From Planctomycetota bacterium (GTDB lineage Bacteria; Planctomycetota; PUPC01; JACPCR01), in the NCBI GenBank assembly GCA_016179685.1, contig JACPCR010000116.1, positions 1-34,815 of the forward strand: DNA of 34,815 bases. Reading direction: 5' to 3'. Positions 8,556 to 17,078 of this stretch are shown one piece after another. The notes beneath the pieces were generated by a model, which was not told where the DNA came from, made no database searches, and saw nothing but the letters and a program-made list of their open reading frames with translations. The number at the start of each line of letters is the position of its first letter. Positions within the stretch are counted from its first letter, which is position 1. The translations under genes and the position numbers were made by a program.

Positions 8556-9770
8556 ATGATGCAGCTCTTCTCGCATGAACGGATGTGGCGCTCCCACGAG
8601 CTCAAAAGCCGGTACGATGCCGTGATCATTGGCGCCGGGGTGCACGGTCTCGCCACGGCCTATTACCTGGGCAAGGACCACGGGCTACGCGACGTCGCTC
8701 TCCTCGAGAAAAGTTATCTGGGCGCGGGCAACAGCGGCCGAAATACGGCAATCGTCCGGGCAAATTACCGCACCGCCGAAGGCGTCGCCTTCTATGACGC
8801 CTCGCTCAAGCTCTACGAAGAAATGTCATCGGAGCTGGGCTGGAACGTGCTGCTCAACCAGTGCGGACATCTGACCCTGGCTCACACGGACTCGGCCATC
8901 AACGGACTCAGGGTACGGGCGGAGACGAATCGTTTCCTGGGCGTGGATAGCCGGATTATCGGTCCGGATGAAATCCATAAGTTGGTCCCCACCCTGGACT
9001 TGAGCCGGCGTCCGCGCTACCCCATCCTCGCTGCGCTCTACCATCCCCCCGGCGGGATCATCCGACACGACGCCGTGGTCTGGGGCTACGCCCGGGCGTG
9101 CGACCGCATGGGGATCGAAATTCATCCTTTCACCGAGGCGGTCGGTATCCGGATGGACGGCCAGTCCGTTTCCGGAGTCGTTACGAACCGCGGCGAGATT
9201 TCCACCCGCGTGGTCGCCAACTGTACGGCCGGCTGGGCCAGCAAGGTCTGCCAAATGGTGCGCGTTCCGCTCCCGATCGTCACCTATCCCCTGCAGGCCT
9301 GCGTGACTGAGCCGCTGAAGCCTTTCCTGGACAAGGTGATCGTCTCGGCCACCCTGCATGTCTACGTGAACCAGACGGACCGGGGGGAGCTGGTCATCGG
9401 AGCCGAGATTGACCCCTACCAGTCCTATAGCATGAAAAGCACGCTTCCCACGCTGGAGCAGATGGCCACCTATACCCTGGAATTGTTTCCGCAGCTTCAC
9501 GGGGTGAAGGTGCTGCGACAGTGGGCAGGCATCTGCGACATGACCCCCGACTTCGCCCCCATCATCAGCGGCGTGGAGAGTCTCAAGGGCTTCTATCTCG
9601 ATGTCGGCTGGGGCACTTACGGTTTCAAAGCGGGCCCCATCGCCGGACGTTGCCTGGCCAGTTTGATCGCTACTGGCGAAACGCCTAAATTGATTGCCCC
9701 CTTCTCGCTGTCACGCTTCCGGCAAGACCGGCTCGTGGGCGAAAAGGCGGCAGCAGCCGTTTCTCACTGA
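8556..9770 (+). CDS. mgdA: N-methylglutamate dehydrogenase, sarcosine oxidase beta-like subunit
   Basis: The 404-residue flavoprotein (DAO/SoxB family) has the FAD-binding motif GAGVHGLATA at residues 26-35, the GNSGRNTAIVRANYR segment, and GGIIRHDAVVWGYARA, where His171 sits at the position of the covalent FMN histidine of bacterial heterotetrameric sarcosine oxidase. This subunit oxidises the N-methyl amine, here N-methylglutamate, to the imine. The ATG at 8556 has GAGG just upstream; the longer in-frame start at 8511 would overlap mgdD. The length is normal for the family. Having the beta gene last (delta-alpha-gamma-beta) differs from the usual soxBDAG/mgdABCD order. Confidence 0.9.
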   Translation: MMQLFSHERMWRSHELKSRYDAVIIGAGVHGLATAYYLGKDHGLRDVALLEKSYLGAGNSGRNTAIVRANYRTAEGVAFYDASLKLYEEMSSELGWNVLLNQCGHLTLAHTDSAINGLRVRAETNRFLGVDSRIIGPDEIHKLVPTLDLSRRPRYPILAALYHPPGGIIRHDAVVWGYARACDRMGIEIHPFTEAVGIRMDGQSVSGVVTNRGEISTRVVANCTAGWASKVCQMVRVPLPIVTYPLQACVTEPLKPFLDKVIVSATLHVYVNQTDRGELVIGAEIDPYQSYSMKSTLPTLEQMATYTLELFPQLHGVKVLRQWAGICDMTPDFAPIISGVESLKGFYLDVGWGTYGFKAGPIAGRCLASLIATGETPKLIAPFSLSRFRQDRLVGEKAAAAVSH

Positions 9771-9783
9771 GAGGAGTAAGTCC

Positions 9784-11118
9784 ATGACTACCGAAGAGGT
9801 CAAAGCATGGGTCAAGGACAAGGGCATTGAGTTCTTCCTCTGTTCGTTCGTCGAGATGAGCGGAGCGCCCAAGGCCAAGGTCGTGCCCGCCACCCACGTC
9901 GAGGACATGGCGCAGGGCAGCGCCGGGTTCGCCGGATTCGCCACGGGCGAGATGGGACAGGGGCCGCACGATCCAGACATGATCAGCATGCCGGATTTCG
10001 ATTCTCTGACCGCCCTTCCGTGGAGGAGGAATGTCGCCTGGGTGGCCGGAAACGCTGAGGTGGACGGGAAGGCCTGGGACTACTGTCCCCGGACGATCCT
10101 GCGCCGGCAGCTCGAGAAGGCCAGGAAGAAGGGCTACGTCCTCAACGTGGGCGTCGAGCCCGAATTCATGCTGCTCAAGCGCAATGACCAGGGTGAATAT
10201 GTCCCGTGGGACTCTCTGGACACCCTGGGGAAGCCCTGTTACGACTTGAGGGCGCTGAACCGCAATCTGGACGTGATGACGACGTTGATCCGCTACATGC
10301 AGGAGCTGGGATGGTCGCCCTACGCCAATGACCACGAGGACGCCAACTGCCAGTTCGAAATCAACTGGCTCTACTCCACGGCCTTGACCACGGCGGATCG
10401 CCACACCTTTTTCAAGTGGATGGTCCGAACGGTGGCGGAGCAGAACGGCCTCCTGGCGACCTTCATGCCGAAGCCGTTCGCAAATCTCACGGGCAACGGC
10501 GCCCATTACCACATGAGCCTGTGGGACTTGAAAAACAAGACGAACCTCTTCCTGGATGCGAAGGATGGGAACGGGCTGTCGAAGCTGGCCTATGGGTTCA
10601 TGGGCGGGCTTCTGAAACACGCCCGCGGACTTGCCGCCGTGACGAATCCCCTGGTCAACAGCTACAAGCGGTTGATCCGCGGCGCCCCAAGATCGGGGGC
10701 CACCTGGGCGCCCGTCTACGTCACGTACGGGGGCTCGAACCGGACCCAGATGGTTCGCATCCCGGGACCCGGCAGGATCGAGAATCGGATCGTGGACGGG
10801 GCGGCCAATCCCTATCTGGCGCTTTCCGCCATGCTCGCGGCCGGCCTGGACGGGATCGAGAACAAGACGGACCCGGGCAAGCGAAACAACGACAACCTTT
10901 ATGAGGTGTCCGAAGAGGAGCTCAAGCGCCGCGGGATAGGCTTCCTCCCCACGTCCCTCACCGAGGCCCTGGATTGCCTGGAACAGGACCCCGTCATCCA
11001 GGAAGCCCTTGGCCCCATCTATGCCCCCTACTACATGCGAGTCAAGCGTGAGGAATGGCATCAGTACCATCGAAGCATCAGCCGATGGGAAATGGATAAT
11101 TACCTCGGTCTCTACTAG
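9784..11118 (+). CDS. gmaS: Gamma-glutamylmethylamide synthetase (glutamine synthetase family)
   Basis: The 444-residue protein is a glutamine synthetase-fold ligase of the GlnT/GMAS type. It has the N-terminal beta-grasp (CSFVEMSGAPKAKVVP), the metal-ligand VGVEPEFMLL near residue 125, NGAHYHMSLWD near 240, and the RIPGPGRIENRIVDGAANPYL segment near 320. GMAS uses ATP to join methylamine to the gamma-carboxyl of glutamate, the first step of the N-methylglutamate pathway. Family members include true glutamine synthetases; this assignment depends on adjacency to complete mgs and mgd sets. The ATG at 9784 has GAGGAG 7 nt upstream, and the gene follows mgdA by 13 nt, closing the operon. Confidence 0.87.
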   Translation: MTTEEVKAWVKDKGIEFFLCSFVEMSGAPKAKVVPATHVEDMAQGSAGFAGFATGEMGQGPHDPDMISMPDFDSLTALPWRRNVAWVAGNAEVDGKAWDYCPRTILRRQLEKARKKGYVLNVGVEPEFMLLKRNDQGEYVPWDSLDTLGKPCYDLRALNRNLDVMTTLIRYMQELGWSPYANDHEDANCQFEINWLYSTALTTADRHTFFKWMVRTVAEQNGLLATFMPKPFANLTGNGAHYHMSLWDLKNKTNLFLDAKDGNGLSKLAYGFMGGLLKHARGLAAVTNPLVNSYKRLIRGAPRSGATWAPVYVTYGGSNRTQMVRIPGPGRIENRIVDGAANPYLALSAMLAAGLDGIENKTDPGKRNNDNLYEVSEEELKRRGIGFLPTSLTEALDCLEQDPVIQEALGPIYAPYYMRVKREEWHQYHRSISRWEMDNYLGLY

Positions 11119-11210
11119 CCCATCGGCAGACGAAAAGGCCTGTACTCGTCCCGGCGGAGCGCCTGGGCCAACTCCCATGTGCCGGCATTCCGTTCCGGCA
11201 GACGGGATTT

Positions 11211-11260
11211 CCTAGTAGACGAGATCATAAGTGCACCCGCACTGATGATCAGGGATACTC
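11211..11260. repeat. CTAGTA-type hairpin element, copy 1 (degenerate)
   Basis: CCTAGTA at 11211-11217 leads into arms 11215-11235 and 11239-11259 around a GTGCACCCGCAC centre; the arms match at about 16 of 21 positions. The right arm, reverse-complemented, matches the arm of the perfect hairpin at 25443-25492 at 18 of 21 positions, so they share an origin. Confidence 0.65.
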
Positions 11261-11311
11261 CTTGCGGCGGAGCGGTGGGCTCGCTGTTGTTGTTCCGTGT
11301 GAGTCAAGTGC

Positions 11312-11353
11312 CCATCGGCCCGAGAACGGTGCGGACCGTTACCGGGCCGATGG
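11312..11353 (+). promoter_or_regulatory. Two-storey hairpin upstream of the DUF6785 gene
   Basis: CCATCGGCCC (11312-11321) pairs perfectly with GGGCCGATGG (11344-11353). After a 3x3 internal loop, AACGGT pairs with ACCGTT around a GCGG loop. It ends 33 nt before the DUF6785 start. It has no U-tract, so it could be a leader structure or protein-binding dyad rather than the gmaS terminator. Confidence 0.5.
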
Positions 11354-11386
11354 ACTTCTGTAGCGCCTGCGTCCAGGTTCCTGAAG

Positions 11387-13432
11387 ATGAACGATGCCTT
11401 TCCATCCTCCGCCAGTCCCACAACGCCGGCCCAGCCCATCACCTTGAGGTCCGTCCTCATCGGTCTGCTGGGCTCGGCGTTCATCGCCGTCGTCGAGCCC
11501 TACAACCTGCAGTCGATCCAGGGCTCCTACCTGTCCCTGGACTACAGCACGCCTGCCGCCTTCGCCCTCTTTTTCTGCCTGACGGCCATTTTCAATCCAC
11601 TCGCCGGTCTGCTCCGGCGGGGTTGGGCCCTCACGTCACCCGAGCTCCTCGTCGTCTTTTCCCTCATGGGCGTGGCGACGTCCCTGGTGACCATGGGACT
11701 CGGCGCACAACTCGCCCCGAATCTGGTCGCACCTCAATATTTTGCAGACCCGGGGAATCAGTGGGACACCAGGCTTCTTCCCTATATACAGCCTGCTCGG
11801 AAGCTCCAGCTTGGCGACCAGGTGTGGACGCTCATCCCGGAGAAGGTCATCGTGCCGCAGGGCGAGGAGGTGGCCCGAGCCTTCTACGAGGGCAGCCGGG
11901 AATCTACGGGAGTGCCCTGGTCGGCCTGGGCCATCCCGCTCGCCGTCTGGAGCCTTTTCCTCCTGCTCCTCTACCTGGGCATGATCTGCACCATGTCGCT
12001 CGTGCGTAAACAGTGGGTCACCCATGAGCGACTGACCTTCCCCATCGCCCAGATTCCGATGGCCATGAGCGAGGGCGCCCCGGGGCAGTTCTTCCGCAAC
12101 TTCTGGCTCTGGATCGGGTTTGCGCTCGCCTTCGGCATCGCCAGCCTTATGGCCCTCCATAGGCGTTACCCGGAAATATTCCCTTTCCTTCCCATCAGCA
12201 CCGTGCCGGCCTGGGACGTCCTGGGCCTGGGCTATGACGTCAAGGTCATCTTCCGCATCAGCCTCCCCATGCTCGGTTTCTTCTACCTCGTTCGGACCGA
12301 CATCCTCTTCAGCCTCTTTTTCTTCAACCTCCTGGCCGTGGCCGTGGAATGGCTCATGAACAGCCAGGGGATCAAACTCCAGGAACAGCTTTCCATTTAT
12401 GGATCGGACTCGAAACCGCACTTCGCCCACGTGGGAATGGGCGCTTTCGTCATGATCATCCTGATCGGATTCCACCGCGCCCGGCATCACCTCTGGAACG
12501 TCTTCAAGAAGGCCCTGCCGAGCGGCTCGCCCGCCGGCGTGGACGGCGAGGACCGGGACGAAATCCTTTCCTACCGAGGCATTGTCGCTGGCCTCCTCCT
12601 CAGCACCGTCGGATGCAGCCTCTGGCTCTGGATGTCCGGCATGCCCCTCGGGATGAGCCTGGTCTTCTACCTCACGGCCATGGTGATCTTCCTCGGCCTC
12701 ACCCGAATCGTCATGGAGGCCGGGCTGGCCGAAATCAGCGCCCCGACGATCGCGCCGTCGGCTACCATCTCCGCGTTCGGTTCCCAGGCCTACGGGGGAC
12801 CCGCCGGGCTCTCCGCGCTCGGCTTCACCTTCATCTGGTGCGGCGACATCCGGACAAGCGTCATGGCCACCGCCGGTTCCGGCCTCAAGATGTGCAGCCA
12901 CTTCGCCGGCGACAAGCGCCGACTCTTCTGGGCCCTCTTTCTCACCATCTTGCTCGCCGCCTCCATCTCCGTCGGACTGGTTCTCGTTCTCGCTTACCAG
13001 GAGGGCGCCCTCAATCAGAACGACTGGTTCATGTCGAGCGGACCAAAGTACCATTTCAAGTTCCCGGCCCACTACATCGATCATCCCAATGAAGTGGGTA
13101 ATGCCACCTGGTGGTGGGGACGCGGCTTGACGGCCCTCGGGGCCGGCGTCGTCCTTCTCCTCGAGCTGTCACGCCGCATCTGGTTCTGGTGGCCGCTCCA
13201 CGGGATCGGCTTCTGCGTGGCCACCAACTGGCTCATGTACGATCTCTGGTTCACCGCCTTCCTCGCCTGGCTCGTCAAGCTCGCCGTGACGCGCTGGGGC
13301 GGCATGGGCGCCTACCGCCTGAGCCGAAATTTCTTCTTCGGGCTCATCCTCGGTCAGTACACCGCCATCGCCTTCTGGGTCGCCGTGGATTACTTCAAGG
13401 GCGGAAAAGGCTATACCATCTTCTGGATTTGA
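11387..13432 (+). CDS. Multi-pass membrane protein, DUF6785/DUF6784-like, possible transporter
   Basis: The 681-residue protein has many hydrophobic segments, for example SVLIGLLGSAFIAVVEPYN near 22-40, FALFFCLTAIFNPLAGLL near 60-77, AIPLAVWSLFLLLLYLGMIC near 185-204 and a run of helices from about 400 to the end. Between them are loops rich in Pro and Arg (KQWVTHERLTFPIAQIPMAM near 208). The overall look is that of the DUF6785/DUF6784 membrane family seen in planctomycetes and related bacteria, whose function is not established to my knowledge. It begins 268 bp after gmaS, and the ROK kinase gene starts 6 nt after it, so it is co-transcribed with the kinase. Uptake of an amine or a sugar is conceivable; the sequence does not decide. 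Confidence 0.7.
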   Translation: MNDAFPSSASPTTPAQPITLRSVLIGLLGSAFIAVVEPYNLQSIQGSYLSLDYSTPAAFALFFCLTAIFNPLAGLLRRGWALTSPELLVVFSLMGVATSLVTMGLGAQLAPNLVAPQYFADPGNQWDTRLLPYIQPARKLQLGDQVWTLIPEKVIVPQGEEVARAFYEGSRESTGVPWSAWAIPLAVWSLFLLLLYLGMICTMSLVRKQWVTHERLTFPIAQIPMAMSEGAPGQFFRNFWLWIGFALAFGIASLMALHRRYPEIFPFLPISTVPAWDVLGLGYDVKVIFRISLPMLGFFYLVRTDILFSLFFFNLLAVAVEWLMNSQGIKLQEQLSIYGSDSKPHFAHVGMGAFVMIILIGFHRARHHLWNVFKKALPSGSPAGVDGEDRDEILSYRGIVAGLLLSTVGCSLWLWMSGMPLGMSLVFYLTAMVIFLGLTRIVMEAGLAEISAPTIAPSATISAFGSQAYGGPAGLSALGFTFIWCGDIRTSVMATAGSGLKMCSHFAGDKRRLFWALFLTILLAASISVGLVLVLAYQEGALNQNDWFMSSGPKYHFKFPAHYIDHPNEVGNATWWWGRGLTALGAGVVLLLELSRRIWFWWPLHGIGFCVATNWLMYDLWFTAFLAWLVKLAVTRWGGMGAYRLSRNFFFGLILGQYTAIAFWVAVDYFKGGKGYTIFWI

Positions 13433-13438
13433 TCCGGA

Positions 13439-14413
13439 ATGATTCCCAAGCCCGAGACGCTCGTCCTGATCGACATCGGCGGCAGTCAATCCACCGTCGC
13501 CTTATCATCTCCTGATGGCCGCCTGATGGCCAGGCGCACCCTGCTGCGGCCCGAAGGTCAACAGGCGGACGGGATTCTGCAGTCCGTCATCGAGCGCATC
13601 GAGGCGCTCCAGGCCGAGTTCCCTGAATCCTTGAAGTCCGTCCAGCGATGCGGAATAGGATTCGGCGGCCCCGTCGCCCAGGAGCGGCCCCTCCGCTCCG
13701 AACATGTCCGAGGCTGGGAAAACCTCGACCCCTGCCGGACCCTCGAGGAGCGTTTCGGCTGGTCCTGCCGGATCGAGAATGACGGCCTGGCCGGAGCTCT
13801 GGGTGAATTCCATTACGGAGCGGGCCGGGGCGGCCGCCACATGATCTACCTCACGATCAGCACCGGTATCGGAGGCGGCGTCATTCTAGACGGACGCCTC
13901 TACCGCGGCAGCCGCGGTTTCGCCGGACACCTGGGCCACCTGAAAATCGGGCTCGACGGACCGCTTTGCGCCTGCGGCGGGCGCGGCTGCTTCGAGGCCC
14001 TCTGCTCGGGCCCCTCCATCGCCCGAAGAGCCCGGGACCGCGCCCGGGCGAGACCCCGGGAAGCCGCCGCCTTGATCGCCAGGGCCGGAGGCGTGGAATC
14101 CATCCAGGCGAAGACTTTACTGGAATGCGCCATCGAGGGCGACATCTTCTCCAGCCAGGTCGTCCAACAGGTCGGTGAGGATTTCGGCCGGGCGCTGGCC
14201 TCCATCTTTCACGCTTTCGACCCCGACCGGATTGTCCTGGGTGGTGGCGTGGCGCAGGCCGGGGAGACCTTCCTCGGGGTCGTCCGGAGGGAAACCGAGC
14301 TTCGGCTTCTTCCCCAGTTTCGCGGGAAGATCGACATCACGGGCGCGGGCCTGGGCACGGATTCCGTCCTCTTCGGCGCCCTTGCGCTGGCGCTGGGGCA
14401 GGATGAGATGTGA
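13439..14413 (+). CDS. ROK family sugar kinase or ROK-like protein
   Basis: The 324-residue protein has the ROK ATPase layout: phosphate-binding LIDIGGSQSTVAL near residues 9-21, a mid-region IENDGLAGALGE containing the usual catalytic Asp, STGIGGGVILDGRLYRG near 141-157, and a CACGGRGCFEA cysteine motif near 178-188 that binds zinc in ROK proteins. No helix-turn-helix domain precedes it, so it is a kinase-type rather than repressor-type ROK. The usual GExGH substrate motif reads GHLGH here, so the glutamate that contacts sugar hydroxyls is replaced. Substrate unknown. It lies 6 nt after the DUF6785 gene, suggesting shared function. Confidence 0.82.
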   Translation: MIPKPETLVLIDIGGSQSTVALSSPDGRLMARRTLLRPEGQQADGILQSVIERIEALQAEFPESLKSVQRCGIGFGGPVAQERPLRSEHVRGWENLDPCRTLEERFGWSCRIENDGLAGALGEFHYGAGRGGRHMIYLTISTGIGGGVILDGRLYRGSRGFAGHLGHLKIGLDGPLCACGGRGCFEALCSGPSIARRARDRARARPREAAALIARAGGVESIQAKTLLECAIEGDIFSSQVVQQVGEDFGRALASIFHAFDPDRIVLGGGVAQAGETFLGVVRRETELRLLPQFRGKIDITGAGLGTDSVLFGALALALGQDEM

Positions 14414-14753
14414 AGCAGGCCCGCGCAGTCCATCACTGACCGCCAATGGACATTCTGCGAATCGCCCACAAACCCTTGCCGAGGCTGCCCCACGCCACGT
14501 AAGACCCTGGCGGTGAAGGGGTTGGACAAGGGCCGGAATTCGGTAGCGGAACGATTCCGCGTTCCGACCGGACTACAGACTTGGAGGGTCGGGCGAAGCC
14601 CGGAATTCATCCCGCTGGGAGGGCTTCGCTACGTAGCGGGACGCTCACCCTTGCCCCTCCGGCTTGCTCTTCGGGTCGCCCGGCATTACCATTTCCCACA
14701 TAGGGGCCGGGCTTTCCAACCGGATGGCCTACCAGAATCCAGGAGAAAACCCG
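14414..14753. other. Intergenic region with GC-rich hairpins, no gene
   Basis: The 340-bp gap holds CGGAACG/CGTTCCG (14545-14564) and several CGGGCG/CGCCCG-type inverted motifs. Fragments such as ggaattc and the gcgttccg sequence recur at 25108-25130, so it looks like decayed dispersed repeat. No convincing promoter or open frame was seen. Confidence 0.5.
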
Positions 14754-15770
<1,017 letters not shown>

Positions 15771-15817
15771 CTCCAGCGGACCCGTCTCGAAGTTTCAATC
15801 GCGAGTCCATTTCAGCC

Positions 15818-16681
15818 ATGATTCCGGTGTTTCTCGTCGCCATCGTCCTGCTCGCTGCCCCCCCCTCCCGCGCCGAGGAGGAAGGCTTCCTCTCGGAAGA
15901 ACGGAAGCCTTCCCCGCATCCCGCCATGGGAGGCAATCCGAAGCAGCAGGTGCTCGTGCGGATGGAAGAGGAAAGGGAATCCGCCGGCGAGGGAGGCGAG
16001 CAACTCCCACCCTCCGAGATCAAGAACCGCGGGATTTTCCGCATGCGCGAGGTCCGCACGGATTCCGACTGGGACTGCGATCCGACGGCCATCCCCGCCT
16101 GGTGTCGGCAGTTCCAGTTGCGCCTCGGGCTCAATGCGAAGTGGATGAACCCGCGGCAACCCGTAACCCTCGACAGCGAGGAAATCTTTGAAATCCCCAT
16201 GCTCTACATGACAGGCCACAACGCCTTCTCCTTCTCCGAGCATGACGTCCAGAGCCTCCGACGATACCTCCTGAACGGTGGCGTCCTCTGGGTCGATGAT
16301 TGCCTCTATGGCTTTCCCTTCGGCCGGTCTTTCAAAAGCGAAATCCGGCGGGTCCTGCCTGAATATGCGTTCGAGCCCATTCTCCCGACTTTCAAGGGCC
16401 TCAATTCCTTCTTCGGTCTCCACTATCAAATCCGGGCGAACGAGTCCGGCATGCCGGAGGGAGGCGGTTACAAGCAGGGGGTTCCCGTGCAAGTGATTCG
16501 CATTCAGGGTCAGGTGGCGGTCCTCTATACCCCTTATGACCTGGGCTGCCACGCCGAGATCAGTTCACCTCCCACCGCGGCCAATCCGCTCGGCGGCCCG
16601 ATGCACAGCTTGTTCCAATCCTGGCGCGAAGACTCCTACCGCCTCTCCACCAACATCGTCCTTTTTCTGCTGACCCATTAG
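15818..16681 (+). CDS. Exported DUF4159 protein
   Basis: The 287-residue protein has an N-terminal signal peptide (MIPVFLVAIVLLAAPPSRA, likely cleaved before EEEG) and then a DUF4159 domain: NPRQPVTLDSEEIFEIPMLYMTGH, FSEHDVQSLRRYLLNGGVLWVDDC and the RSFKSEIRRVLPE segment. The fold resembles glutamine-amidotransferase-like domains without a catalytic Cys that I can identify. Family members usually sit at the end of MoxR-DUF58-VWA operons in planctomycetes and allies; here it follows MoxR directly. Role unknown, probably envelope- or secretion-associated. Confidence 0.83.
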   Translation: MIPVFLVAIVLLAAPPSRAEEEGFLSEERKPSPHPAMGGNPKQQVLVRMEEERESAGEGGEQLPPSEIKNRGIFRMREVRTDSDWDCDPTAIPAWCRQFQLRLGLNAKWMNPRQPVTLDSEEIFEIPMLYMTGHNAFSFSEHDVQSLRRYLLNGGVLWVDDCLYGFPFGRSFKSEIRRVLPEYAFEPILPTFKGLNSFFGLHYQIRANESGMPEGGGYKQGVPVQVIRIQGQVAVLYTPYDLGCHAEISSPPTAANPLGGPMHSLFQSWREDSYRLSTNIVLFLLTH

Positions 16682-16815
16682 AGTCTTAGGGTGTAACTTT
16701 TCCGCGCCCGCTGCGCGGGCACCCGGCGGAGAAGTTGAAAGGTGTCAGGTGTCGGGTGTCAGTTGATTCCTGAACCCTGACACCTTTTGCACCCTGGGTG
16801 GGTTGTGGATATGAC
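16678..16815. repeat. Dispersed repeat element, copy A
   Basis: It starts ttagagtcttagggtgt at the DUF4159 stop and contains a nested hairpin (AACTTTTCCGC with GCGGAGAAGTT, enclosing GCCCGC/GCGGGC). A heptamer run of GGTGTCAG type follows, then cagttgattcctgaaccctga. Copy B at 25626-25805 has the same order of blocks with an extra insert of about 30 bp. It has no coding capacity. Confidence 0.75.
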
Positions 16816-16829
16816 CCGCCTCGAGATTC

Positions 16830-16878
16830 GACTACGCCGGAACGGCAGGTGCCGGGGGAATCACGTTCCGGCGTAGTC
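16830..16878. repeat. 15-bp perfect-stem hairpin upstream of gnd
   Basis: GACTACGCCGGAACG (16830-16844) and CGTTCCGGCGTAGTC (16864-16878) are perfect reverse complements with a 19-nt loop. No U-tract follows. It lies 200 bp upstream of gnd. Confidence 0.7.
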
Positions 16879-16959
16879 GTTGAGCGCATCCTCACGACAA
16901 GGCCCACGGACGAACGGTGCGGACCGTCCACCTCTTCATCGAATTCCTGGACTTTCTCC

Positions 16960-16988
16960 TTGACGGGCGGCGATTGGGACGTCACGAT
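16960..16988 (+). promoter_or_regulatory. Weak candidate gnd promoter
   Basis: TTGACG at 16960-16965, a 17-base spacer and CACGAT at 16983-16988. The -35 box is good and the -10 is poor (3 of 6). It would give a leader of about 85 nt before gnd. Confidence 0.25.
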
Positions 16989-17078
16989 GGGATGCTTTGC
17001 GGGTGGCCCCCCCGCGGGAATTTCAGTACAAGTTACCGGTCTTGAAGGATTCCCAACTCTTATCGGGAGGATGTTCGT

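Noticed and set aside
4633..9770. Ordinary heterotetrameric sarcosine oxidase for glycine betaine degradation
   Set aside because: The four subunits are the same family, but mgsABC and a GMAS-type ligase in the same operon, and the absence of glyA, betaine or dimethylglycine enzymes, favour N-methylglutamate dehydrogenase. Not excluded biochemically.
9784..11118. Housekeeping glutamine synthetase
   Set aside because: Position at the end of the mgs-mgd operon and the GlnT/GMAS-like form make gamma-glutamylmethylamide synthetase the better call; substrate residues were not checked against a structure.
11387..13432. Known ammonium/methylammonium permease (Amt)
   Set aside because: Length, loops and motifs do not match Amt proteins.
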